NCBI GenBank assembly: GCA_965223305.1
Contig: CBDCWT010000062.1
Location: 20,903-84,902 of the forward strand
Direction of reading: 5' to 3'
DNA from: CBDCWT01 sp965223305
GTDB taxonomy: Bacteria; Planctomycetota; Planctomycetia; Pirellulales; Pirellulaceae
DNA length: 64,000 bases
A model generated the notes under the pieces. That model searched no databases, had not been told where the DNA came from, and saw nothing but the letters and a program-made list of their open reading frames with translations. The translations under genes and the position numbers were made by a program. Shown here piece by piece: positions 50,486-58,964 of the stretch; position 1 is the first letter of the stretch, and each line of letters begins with the position of its first letter.

Positions 50486-51670
50486 TCACACTCGCATCGC
50501 GAGCCGTTTGAATAGGCGTTTGCCGTGCTTGAGCCGATGAAAAAAGAGATTGTTCGAGGGATATTCTAGATGCTTCCGCGGGGCAGCGTTCATAATGTCA
50601 TCGAACTCACCAGCCGAGAGACCCAGCTTCTTGATCACAAATTCCTTGTCCTGATCGAGGTTGCCGTTCTCGTAGGGATCTTGCTCGATTTGATGCAGCG
50701 CCTGTTCGCGGGAGAGTTGGCCCGCGCAGAGCAACGTCGACAGATGCGCACGCCGTTTATCAAAGCCGAACTTTCGCGGCAGGATGTAAGCTTGAAAGAA
50801 CCTCGTGTAGATCGATTCAAAATGCTTCCCGCCGTAGTCGCGCCAGCCCAACTCAGCTTCAATGAGCTGCTTGGCAGCATCCTTGTTGTAGTCCAAGTAG
50901 TTGAGAATCGGGATATAACGGACACCTCGCAGAATAAACGAATAAACGTAACCGGGCAGGCTGAGTTGCGGAAATGTCTTCAAGCGGCGAGTGCCGAAGC
51001 GGTGGTGAATGGCTCTCAAATGTCTCAAATCTTGATTGTAGTAGCCCCACGCGATCGGCATGATCGCTTCGGTGGTGATGTTGCTTCCAGTGATGATGTG
51101 CTTGATGCCCAAGCGTCTGGCAGTGCCCACTAGAATCGAGCTAATCGCGTGATCCGTTGGGATCTCGCAGTTAGGAACAGAAGCCCTCAAAAACGCCACT
51201 TGCAGATCCCGAAACTCTTCCCAGTCGATGACGTGGGTGTAGAGATCGATCTGGAGCTTCTGCAGGACATGTTTAATGTTGTCGACGGCCAGCTCGGAGT
51301 TCCAGCCGTTGTCTAGATGGACTGCCAAGGGCCTCAGGCCCAGCCGATGTACGTGATAGGCAACCGCCGTACTGTCGACCCCGCCGCTGACACCGATGAT
51401 GCAGTCGTACTCTTTGCTTCCTCGCGCCTTGATCTTGGCAACCATCTGCGCAAGGCGTGCTTCCGCTTGCTCCTCCGGCGGCAGCTCATTGGCGGCCCGC
51501 AGATCGTAGTTCCGGCAGTGATTGCAGCGGCCCGCTTCGTCGAACTCAATGAGCGGGTCGCTCGTGTCCATGATGCAGCGAGTGCAGATCCGATACTCGT
51601 TGGCCCCACGGGACCGCCGTGTGGCGAGTCTCCGGGAGCTTCTTTCAGCCGTGGTTGTCGCAACAGACAT
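50486..51670 (-). CDS. N-acetyl sugar amidotransferase (WbpG/PseA/LpsG family)
   Basis: 395 residues from ATG 51670 with a GGAGGA upstream; the frame from 51856 would overlap the hisF paralogue. An N-terminal zinc ribbon (CTRCIMDTSDP, then CNHCRNYD) precedes the PP-loop ATPase motif GVSGGVDSTAVAY (about 91-103). WbpG-type enzymes convert an acetamido group of a sugar to an acetamidine, using ammonia made by the HisH paralogue with the HisF paralogue as partner. Those two genes lie directly upstream, which matches the wbpG-hisH2-hisF2 arrangement of Pseudomonas aeruginosa O antigen clusters. Confidence 0.92.
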   Translation of the reverse strand: MSVATTTAERSSRRLATRRSRGANEYRICTRCIMDTSDPLIEFDEAGRCNHCRNYDLRAANELPPEEQAEARLAQMVAKIKARGSKEYDCIIGVSGGVDSTAVAYHVHRLGLRPLAVHLDNGWNSELAVDNIKHVLQKLQIDLYTHVIDWEEFRDLQVAFLRASVPNCEIPTDHAISSILVGTARRLGIKHIITGSNITTEAIMPIAWGYYNQDLRHLRAIHHRFGTRRLKTFPQLSLPGYVYSFILRGVRYIPILNYLDYNKDAAKQLIEAELGWRDYGGKHFESIYTRFFQAYILPRKFGFDKRRAHLSTLLCAGQLSREQALHQIEQDPYENGNLDQDKEFVIKKLGLSAGEFDDIMNAAPRKHLEYPSNNLFFHRLKHGKRLFKRLAMRV

Positions 51671-51701
51671 GGTCGAATCCGTCCTCCATTCGTGTGCGGC
51701 G

Positions 51702-52463
51702 TCAATCAAGCGCTGTTTCAAGTTCAGAGCGCGCCGGATAGTTGATGAGTACCGCTCGATGTTTTCCGTGAAAGACAAACAGGCTGCCCGCCGCAGCGGC
51801 CGATGCGCCTGCCTGTTTGGTGACCGTCGCGAAGTCATCGACTGAGCCAGCACCACCGCAGGCGATCACTGGAATCTCGACAGCGGCGGCAACAAGGCGC
51901 ACCAAGTCGAGATCGTATCCAGCCATCGTCCCGTCCCTATCAATCGAATTGACCAACAGCTCACCGGCCCCGTATGACTCCGCCTGCCGGGCATGGGTGA
52001 GGGGATCTACTCCGGTCGCGACAGTACCACTGCGGACGTAGGTTCCGTAGCCGCGCAACCACGACTTCTTCACATCGATCGCCACCACAATGCTCTGGCT
52101 CCCGAATCGCGCAGCGGCGGCACGGATCAGTGCCGGGTCGGTGTGCGCCTGTGTGTTAATACAGACCTTTTCGACACCCAGCTTGAATATCTGCTCAATC
52201 TGGTCCAGCGTCCGGATGCCGCCGCCATATGCCAAAGGCATGAAGCACTCGCTGGCAATCTCGGAGATCATCCTAAAGGGAGGCTCGTGCCCCTCGCGCG
52301 TCGCCGTGATGTCCAGCAGCACCAGCTCGTCGACTTCCTTCTCGTTGTAGATCCGCACAGCGTTGATCGGATCGCCGACGTACGTGGGATGCGCGAACTT
52401 GACTGTCTTGACCAGTCCGGCACCTTTAAGCAGCAGACATGGCATCACTCTGGTTTGCAGCAT
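51702..52463 (-). CDS. hisF: HisF paralogue for sugar amidination
   Basis: About 253 residues, TIM barrel. ATG 52463 opens MLQTRVMPCLLLKGAGLVKT; HisF landmarks are the MPCLLLKG start, VDELVLLDITAT (Asp), ECFMPLAYGGGIRTLDQ, IVVAIDVKKS and IPVIACGGAGSVDDF. In histidine synthesis HisF uses PRFAR; here it sits in a glycan operon beside WbpG and HisH, so it more likely channels ammonia to the amidotransferase. The KG start in place of the usual IPCLDV is typical of this O-antigen subgroup. It overlaps the hisH stop by 38 bases. Confidence 0.9.
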   Translation of the reverse strand: MLQTRVMPCLLLKGAGLVKTVKFAHPTYVGDPINAVRIYNEKEVDELVLLDITATREGHEPPFRMISEIASECFMPLAYGGGIRTLDQIEQIFKLGVEKVCINTQAHTDPALIRAAAARFGSQSIVVAIDVKKSWLRGYGTYVRSGTVATGVDPLTHARQAESYGAGELLVNSIDRDGTMAGYDLDLVRLVAAAVEIPVIACGGAGSVDDFATVTKQAGASAAAAGSLFVFHGKHRAVLINYPARSELETALD

Positions 52464-53076
52464 TTCCGAACCGCCAAACAAAGTTTTCCAGCAGCCTCAT
52501 ACCGAAGCGATGGCTCTTTTCAGGGTGAAACTGCGTGCCAAGAATGTTGTCTTTGGAGATGGCAGCACAGAACTCGTGCCCATGTTGACTGACAGCCAGC
52601 ACATCGTGCTGCGACTCGCAACGAACGTAGTATGAGTGCACAAAGTAAAAGCGGGGATTGTCCAGTTCTGCTAGCAGCGAGTGGTCCCGCACCGCTCGGA
52701 TGCTGTTCCAGCCCATATGCGGTACCTTGAGCCGCTGCTCGGGGGTAAATCGAAAACGCACGGTCTGGGCCTGGACCCAGCTGAGGCCCGGAAGTTCCCC
52801 TTCCTCGCTACCACAGGTCAACAACTGCATGCCCAGGCAGATTCCAATGATCGGGGTTCTTTCCTGGGTTACCTTCTGGTGAAGCACCTGCAAAATCTTC
52901 ATTCTCTCCAAGTTGCGCATTCCATTATCAAATGCGCCCACGCCGGGCAAGATGAGTTTGCTGGCTCCGGCGATCACCTCCGGCGACGATGAGACCGTAG
53001 GCTCGCCTCCCACCCGCCGGAGGATGTTGTAGATGGACCCTAGATTACCCATGCCGTAGTCGACTACAACGAGCAT
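52426..53076 (-). CDS. hisH: HisH paralogue (class I glutamine amidotransferase)
   Basis: 216 residues. The Cys-His-Glu triad is visible as GICLGMQLL (Cys about 79) and TQFHPEKSH (His-x-Glu near 190), with DYGMGNLGSIYNIL at the N-terminus. It hydrolyses glutamine to supply ammonia. Overlap with the HisF-like gene (38 bases) and with the Wzy-like gene upstream (13 bases) ties it tightly into the operon. Confidence 0.92.
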   Translation of the reverse strand: MLVVVDYGMGNLGSIYNILRRVGGEPTVSSSPEVIAGASKLILPGVGAFDNGMRNLERMKILQVLHQKVTQERTPIIGICLGMQLLTCGSEEGELPGLSWVQAQTVRFRFTPEQRLKVPHMGWNSIRAVRDHSLLAELDNPRFYFVHSYYVRCESQHDVLAVSQHGHEFCAAISKDNILGTQFHPEKSHRFGMRLLENFVWRFGNAANQSDAMSAA

Positions 53077-54467
53077 CGTTTATTCCTCCGGTCGAAGGCT
53101 GGAGCCCTCAGCTGTGTACGACTGGCGGTCGTTGGTAAACCCGCCGCTTGCGGGTGGAAGCCGCGCGGAACAGCCGGCCGCTCCGCAGTGACCTCCCGTG
53201 GAGCAACGAACATCAGAGCGATCGCTAGCCCAAGCCCATGTGTGAGAATCGTGGTGAGCAAGGCGGTGTTGGCCAACGCCATGGCCGGGATCGCCAGCAC
53301 CAAAGCGGCGAAAATGTGGTCACAACCTCTGGAGATGCTGTCGTAAAACCAGAGCACGCCCGACAACACCATCGAGAAAACCACCATGCCGGGCAACCCG
53401 AAATTGGCGAAAGCGTCTGCCCACATATGAGCGTTCGCGCTGCAGCCAGCTCCGATGAACGTCTCACCTATGAGCAGCGGCGCCGCGGTCGAGTACGGCG
53501 TCTCCAGGAACCATCGCAGCACGCTATGAGCTAGATGGAACTTTGGGTTAATCGAAAAAAAGTCGAAGTAGAACCCGGTCAAAAGGCCGCTGTTCAGGAA
53601 CAGGCGTCGAGTGATGAAGCTGGTCCAGAGCGCCTCGCCGGTAATGAGGTCGAGGCTGGTGCATACAACCACAATCGCCAGACACGACACCGCCAGACGC
53701 CCCAGCAGCGTCCCTTGCCTAAGCCGCATGGCTAGGTAGAGCAAGATCAAGAACACGATCGAAAACAAGAAATGTTTATACGCAGTGATCGTGTAGACAA
53801 CAACTTGCGATGCGCCGACCAGGAAAACGAGACCCCATTGTCGGTTGCGGATGGAATAGATGAACAAGAAAGGGGCAATCACATTTCCTAGCCAGGGAAC
53901 CAGATAGGTCATCATCCGGTTTTGCTGGCCTACCGAATCAACAAAATCTGCCCGTACGTCGTAGACATCCGCAAACACCACCCAGCGAATATTGACACCA
54001 TAGTGCATCAAGATGACCGCCCAGGCAGCCAAGAAACTGGCGATCACGAGCGCCCAGAAAGCTATCTTCGGTAAAGCCTGATGCGGAATCGCCAGAGTCG
54101 GTAGACGGCTCGTCCTGCTAACTAGCCAAAAGCAGACGGCAAGAGTTAGCTGGAACTGCCAGATCCTGTCTCCCTGCACAGTGCCAGTGCAGTATGGTAC
54201 GGTGCAGGCGGGAATGTACGCGAGAAAATAGAGCAGAAAAGAAACAAGGGTCGACGGCCGCCGAGCATCCAGCGGAAGGTAGCAGACCGGAAGCAGCGCC
54301 AAACAAACGCCCGTCGCGAACCCCCACATCGAGTGAATCTCGAATACGTATCCTGCGTACTCCAGCGGATCAATGATTGCGGTATAGCTGAATAGCAGCG
54401 CGGCCAGCATCGAGAAAACGACGATTCCCAACCGCACTCGCGTGGCTAGCTGATAGTCCGTTCGCAT
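53064..54467 (-). CDS. Oligosaccharide repeat-unit polymerase (Wzy-like)
   Basis: 467 residues with about 11-12 membrane helices and one large periplasmic loop region (about 290-340) with FFSINPKFHLAHSVLRWFLETPYSTAAPLLIGETFIGAG. This layout, the low sequence conservation and the position between a flippase gene and HisH fit Wzy. It would join lipid-linked repeat units in the periplasm. The assignment rests on topology and context; an EpsG/O-antigen ligase role is the main alternative. The C-terminal tail after residue 430 is charged and cytoplasmic. Confidence 0.75.
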   Translation of the reverse strand: MRTDYQLATRVRLGIVVFSMLAALLFSYTAIIDPLEYAGYVFEIHSMWGFATGVCLALLPVCYLPLDARRPSTLVSFLLYFLAYIPACTVPYCTGTVQGDRIWQFQLTLAVCFWLVSRTSRLPTLAIPHQALPKIAFWALVIASFLAAWAVILMHYGVNIRWVVFADVYDVRADFVDSVGQQNRMMTYLVPWLGNVIAPFLFIYSIRNRQWGLVFLVGASQVVVYTITAYKHFLFSIVFLILLYLAMRLRQGTLLGRLAVSCLAIVVVCTSLDLITGEALWTSFITRRLFLNSGLLTGFYFDFFSINPKFHLAHSVLRWFLETPYSTAAPLLIGETFIGAGCSANAHMWADAFANFGLPGMVVFSMVLSGVLWFYDSISRGCDHIFAALVLAIPAMALANTALLTTILTHGLGLAIALMFVAPREVTAERPAVPRGFHPQAAGLPTTASRTQLRAPAFDRRNKRCSL

Positions 54468-54569
54468 TGGCTCGACTGGCCTTTCAACCTCGCACCCATG
54501 TTGTTGTCACAAGTCATGCGCCCGCCAGAACAGGCGGATGGTGCGAAGACGTGGGTAAACCAAAAGTTC

Positions 54570-56495
54570 CTACGAATAGTCAACGTTAAATTGACGAGTC
54601 CATTCAATCAGGCTCAGAGACCGCCAAAGATCGGTGGCGTTGCGGCTTCGGCAAGCCGCAGCACACTCTTTTCTAGTCGCGTTATGGTTGAGGGCCTGAA
54701 TCGAGTGTCCGGCGTCGCTGTCCAACTCGTGCCGGATCCACTCAGACTGGTTGGCCATCCAGGTACTCTCGGGTGTGGTAAATCCGACTTTGTCACGGCG
54801 GTCCAGGATCGAATCGGGAACGAGCCCACGCATCGCCTCGCGGAACACAAATTTGGGGGTGCCCGCGTCCGAAATCAGATACTCCTCAGGCAGAGAAAGC
54901 ATGAAGTTCACCAACTCGGGTGTGAGAAACGGTACACGGCTTTCGACCGAGAATGCCATCGAATTGCGGTCTTCATAACGCAGCAAGTGCGACAGACCTC
55001 GTTCCTGGACCGCCCGGCTCAGGCACGTGCGCAGCACGTCTAACTCGGTGGTGTACTTAACGGGAGCCACCTGGACACCGCGATCCTGGAACCAGTGAGG
55101 ATTAAGCCAGCTGGGGACCAGCTCTTTCCCGACCAACCTCCGTAGCGGACGTTGCCAGGATGCCGGCAAGAGATGATCTGCCGTGTTCAGGCAGGCACCC
55201 CACTTCCCCACGTCGGGGTATTTGGAAATCTGGTGCCAAAATCGATACGCCCGGCCGAACTGCCGACGGCGCAACAGGGACGCCAATCTTGCTCCGAAGT
55301 AGTGCCGGTATCCACCCAAGATCTCGTCCGCTCCTTGACCGTCAAGCATCACCTTAATGCCTTGCTGCTGTGCGGCACGGAAGACGTGATGTTGCGCGTA
55401 GACGCTACTACCGGCAGTCGGCTCGCCGTGCAACCTTGTCACATCCGACAACTCTCGGGGCAGAGTCGATCCGCTCGTCCGAACCTTATGCAAGATGCCA
55501 CCGGTTTTCTGCGCGACGATGTCGATCCACTTCTCTTCGCTAATCGACTCGTCGTCCGAGACGTAGCTGAACAGATGCAGCTTGATTGCGTCGCCTCCGA
55601 GATAGCGCATGGCGGCAACGATCGCCGAGGAGTCGATACCACCTGAGAGAGCGGCGCCCAGCTGGACGTCGCTGCGCATGTGCAGTTCGACGTTTTTCAG
55701 AAACATCTTCCGGACAGTGCTGACCGCCTCGTCGAAAGAGATGTCCGTGCGGCAAGCCGGCTCAACCTGCCAGTAACGAATCGGTCCCTCAGTCGACAAG
55801 TCACTTAGGTCAATCCACAGATAGTGAGCCGAGGGTACCTGGTGGACGTCAGCGAGCAGAGTCTCGTCACCATGATCGGTCATTCCGAACCGCAAATAGT
55901 AGAACAGCCGCGTGGGATTGACCCGTCTCGAGATGCTGAGGTGATCGACCAGCGGCTTGATCTCCGAAGCGAAGCCAAAGCGGTCTCCGTCGTTGGCAAA
56001 GTAAAGCGGTTTAATGCCGAAGAAGTCCCTGGCGAGTAATAACCGATTCACTCTTCTGTCAAGGATCGCAAAGGCAAACATGCCGACGAACCGCCGCAAG
56101 GCATCGACCCCCCAGGCAGAATAGGCGGCGAGCAAAACTTCCGTGTCCGACTGGGATCGAAAGGTGTAGCCCTGCTGAGTTAGTTCCTCGCGAAGCTCCA
56201 AATAGTTGTAGATTTCGCCGTTGAAGACGACTGTCAGATCTCCGGCGGCAGACGACATCGGCTGCCATCCGGCCGATGTCAGGTCGAGGATGGCGAGCCG
56301 ACGGTGGATGAGGAGCAAGTCGGTGTCGGGTAAGCAGCGTGATGTATCCTTGCCGGCGTATTCCCGGCCGCCGCAGCGCGACAAGAATCCCGAGTCATCC
56401 GGCCCTCGGTGCTCCAAGCTGTGCAACGTGCTGCGCAACACCTCCGGCGAAATCCCGCCGCGACCCGTGGAGGCAAACCCGGCTATTCCACACAT
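54570..56495 (-). CDS. asnB: Glutamine-hydrolysing asparagine synthetase-like amidotransferase
   Basis: 641 residues. Starts MCGIAGFAS with the catalytic Cys at position 2, which fixes the start. The Ntn glutaminase domain has RGPDDSG and FNGEIYNYLELREEL; the synthetase domain has GAALSGGIDSSAIVAA (ATP pyrophosphatase loop, about 280) and MLDGQGADEILGGY. Planctomycete glycan clusters, like several O-antigen loci, often use such enzymes to amidate uronic acids rather than aspartate. The setting between Wzx and Wzy favours that role. Confidence 0.92.
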   Translation of the reverse strand: MCGIAGFASTGRGGISPEVLRSTLHSLEHRGPDDSGFLSRCGGREYAGKDTSRCLPDTDLLLIHRRLAILDLTSAGWQPMSSAAGDLTVVFNGEIYNYLELREELTQQGYTFRSQSDTEVLLAAYSAWGVDALRRFVGMFAFAILDRRVNRLLLARDFFGIKPLYFANDGDRFGFASEIKPLVDHLSISRRVNPTRLFYYLRFGMTDHGDETLLADVHQVPSAHYLWIDLSDLSTEGPIRYWQVEPACRTDISFDEAVSTVRKMFLKNVELHMRSDVQLGAALSGGIDSSAIVAAMRYLGGDAIKLHLFSYVSDDESISEEKWIDIVAQKTGGILHKVRTSGSTLPRELSDVTRLHGEPTAGSSVYAQHHVFRAAQQQGIKVMLDGQGADEILGGYRHYFGARLASLLRRRQFGRAYRFWHQISKYPDVGKWGACLNTADHLLPASWQRPLRRLVGKELVPSWLNPHWFQDRGVQVAPVKYTTELDVLRTCLSRAVQERGLSHLLRYEDRNSMAFSVESRVPFLTPELVNFMLSLPEEYLISDAGTPKFVFREAMRGLVPDSILDRRDKVGFTTPESTWMANQSEWIRHELDSDAGHSIQALNHNATRKECAAACRSRNATDLWRSLSLIEWTRQFNVDYS

Positions 56496-56506
56496 ACCTT
56501 CTTCCT

Positions 56507-57826
56507 CTACGAATCTTGGTGGAACCTAGTGACGATGTACCGCATGAGCAAGAAGTAGACGACGGTCACAGCGACGTTGGCCGTCGCATATGCCCTCACG
56601 GCTGTGATGAATGAGATATCGAGCTGAGCCGATCCGACAAGGGTGACGATCGAGGCGACGAGACAGAGCACGTCGTAGATTAACTTGAAGCGGTGAGCTT
56701 GGTAGACCGAGAAACACTGACTGATTGGGCTGATCGCAAACTCTGCCAGAGCAAGGGGAGCTAACGCCGCCGCGACATACCCCGCGTTGAGCCATGATTC
56801 GCCGCAGATGAACGATAACAACGGTGGCCCCAGCAGCATGACGATGCCGCAAGGCACGGCTCCAAGCGCCAACAAGTAGAGCGCCGTCTTGTCCAGTAGC
56901 CGCAATGCTCCCCCAGGCTTCGACCTTCTCTGTTCGACCAGCCGTCTGTGAAAGACGTCTGCGACGGCGAGCCCGATCAGTCCGACGGGGACAGCGATAA
57001 TCCGTTGCACAAGTACAAATGCTCCCGCATCGACGGCGCCAAAACACTGAACGACCAGTGGGACAGGCAGAACATGCGCCACGGTGTCGATCAAAGTCGA
57101 GGGGGTCGCATGTCGCGGAAACCTGGAGTAACGGGCGCCGACACGCGCCAGCTCGCGCCAACGAAGAGTCCGCGCAGCGCGGCGAAAACGCGGCCACGAC
57201 TGCTGGGCCATGCGTGCGGAGATCGCCAGGCGAGAAACCGTTTCGCTCATCGCCAGACCGATTCCCGTGGCCCCGGCCAGGCCGAATGCCAGCTGGCTAA
57301 CCAGCCGCGATGCACTGTGAAACACCAGCGACTGTGAGATCCGCCGGTAGTTCGAGCGGCGCACATACCACTGCCGCAAGGCCGTAAACGACGCGTAGGC
57401 AACGACGGTCGGAAACAACACGAGTATGGCCGGCAACCCCAGGTTGCCGAAGCCCAACAGCGAGGAGCGAGCCATGAGAAACAGGATACCGGTGGCGGCG
57501 GCACCGAGTGGTATAGCAGCCGCCACGGACAGAAACACCAAGCGCGTCGCATCACACGCCTTTTGCGCCGAGACGATCGCCGCTTCATACTTCAACGTAG
57601 CTACGGAATTCGCGATCCCTAACGCGGACAGGAAGAGACCAAAGCCGGAAAAATCAGCCGGGCTGTAGATTCGTGTAATGAACGGCGTACTAGCAACCGC
57701 AATCAACTGCGCAGCGGCGCTGCCTCCGATCAGTCGGGCGACACTCGCCAAGAAAGAGTTCTGCTGGCGAAATCGAGAGAGCAACCCGTGAGGGAGGTGA
57801 CGGATCCTGGTGGCAACGCTAGACAT
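56507..57826 (-). CDS. Polysaccharide flippase (Wzx-like, MOP superfamily)
   Basis: 439 residues with about 12 membrane helices, starting with LIGGSAAAQLIAVASTPFITRIYSPADFSGFGLFLS, the usual Wzx opening. It would flip undecaprenyl-linked repeat units across the inner membrane. Its stop is 11 bases from the asnB start. The length and N-terminal motif leave little doubt about the family. Confidence 0.9.
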   Translation of the reverse strand: MSSVATRIRHLPHGLLSRFRQQNSFLASVARLIGGSAAAQLIAVASTPFITRIYSPADFSGFGLFLSALGIANSVATLKYEAAIVSAQKACDATRLVFLSVAAAIPLGAAATGILFLMARSSLLGFGNLGLPAILVLFPTVVAYASFTALRQWYVRRSNYRRISQSLVFHSASRLVSQLAFGLAGATGIGLAMSETVSRLAISARMAQQSWPRFRRAARTLRWRELARVGARYSRFPRHATPSTLIDTVAHVLPVPLVVQCFGAVDAGAFVLVQRIIAVPVGLIGLAVADVFHRRLVEQRRSKPGGALRLLDKTALYLLALGAVPCGIVMLLGPPLLSFICGESWLNAGYVAAALAPLALAEFAISPISQCFSVYQAHRFKLIYDVLCLVASIVTLVGSAQLDISFITAVRAYATANVAVTVVYFLLMRYIVTRFHQDS

Positions 57827-57879
57827 ACTATTACGGTGCCCTTGTAGTGGATCCCTCGCTCGGAGTGCAAGACGAGAAA

Positions 57880-58869
57880 TCAGCCGGCGGTGCTAGCTGG
57901 TAGCTGCGGACTGCTCGGCGCAGGTTTGGCTTGGGAGATCAACGGATGTGCCTCACCTGTCGCGGATGCCACCTCGCTTTGGTTAATCGAGTGAACCAAT
58001 TGGATGGCGGGGCGCGCATCCAGGATTCCCGGCCCATCGCCGGCCAAGATCTGTTCGTAGACCTTAGTATGGAGATCCGTGAAGGCCCCAGAAAACTCGA
58101 TTTCTTCGCCATCGCAGGTCATCGAGCGATAGGCATAGCCGCCGGACTTCTTCACGTCGTCCGGTAAATCGTCAGCATCGGTCGAGAGGAACCAACGGAC
58201 CCGAGCGCGATCCAACTCTAGAACGCCCGCCATCTGCCGTCCGGTCCTGAGGTGAACCGTATTGCGTTCGACGGCACCGAACAGCCACAGTAACAGGTCG
58301 AAAAAGTGGATTCCGATGTTCATACCGACGCCGCCCGACTTCTCGCGGGAACCCTTCCACGAGACGTCATACCAGCGGCCACGACGGGTGATGTACGAAA
58401 GACAAATGTCCAACCGATCCCGCGGAGTTTGGGCGTCGAGTGCTGCCTTCATCGCCACGAGTGAGGGAACAAGTCGCAGCTGCAGCACGTTGTAGACTCG
58501 GCAACCGTGTTCCTCTTCAAGCTCGGAGAGGGCGTCCAAGTTCCAGGGAGAAATGACAAGCGGTTTTTCACAAATCGCGTGTGCTTTAACGCGCAGCGCC
58601 AGACGCACGTGTGCGTCGTGCAGGTAATTCGGCGAACAGATACTGACGTACTGCACGTGCTCGTCGGCGGGAGCTCGACGCCGCTTTTCCAGATACCTGT
58701 CGAATCGTTCAATTTCTGTGAAGAATCGCGCTTCGGGAAAGAAGCTGTCCAATCGCCCCACGCAGTCATGAGGATCGACGGCGGCCACGAGCTGGTTTTG
58801 TGTGTCGTGAATCGCCTTCATGTGCTTGGGGGCAATATAGCCGGCAGCACCGATTAGTCCGAAATTCAT
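57880..58869 (-). CDS. Gfo/Idh/MocA sugar-nucleotide dehydrogenase (WbpB/WlbA-like)
   Basis: About 329 residues from ATG 58869, with AGGAAG upstream; the 11-residue longer frame is rejected. The Rossmann motif GLIGAAGYIAPKHMKAI, the CEKPLVISPWN motif (Lys about 106) and HFFDLLLWLFG (about 200) fit WbpB/WlbA, which oxidises the 3-hydroxyl of UDP-GlcNAcA before a DegT transamination. This is a cytosolic enzyme, unlike the exported paralogue at 0.5 kb. The UDP-GlcNAc 6-dehydrogenase (WbpA) that would supply its substrate is not in the window. Confidence 0.85.
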   Translation of the reverse strand: MNFGLIGAAGYIAPKHMKAIHDTQNQLVAAVDPHDCVGRLDSFFPEARFFTEIERFDRYLEKRRRAPADEHVQYVSICSPNYLHDAHVRLALRVKAHAICEKPLVISPWNLDALSELEEEHGCRVYNVLQLRLVPSLVAMKAALDAQTPRDRLDICLSYITRRGRWYDVSWKGSREKSGGVGMNIGIHFFDLLLWLFGAVERNTVHLRTGRQMAGVLELDRARVRWFLSTDADDLPDDVKKSGGYAYRSMTCDGEEIEFSGAFTDLHTKVYEQILAGDGPGILDARPAIQLVHSINQSEVASATGEAHPLISQAKPAPSSPQLPASTAG

Positions 58870-58964
58870 TGATTTCTTCCTCGAATTCAGATGACTATGC
58901 ACATCAGGGCTCTGCCATACCGCTGATCTTGCGGCATCACAGGGGGGCCCAGCTCACATCGCGG

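Noticed and set aside
51702..53076. HisH/HisF as histidine biosynthesis genes
   Set aside because: They sit in a glycan operon next to a WbpG-type amidotransferase, the known setting for the sugar-modifying paralogues. A second his operon elsewhere is expected but cannot be seen here.
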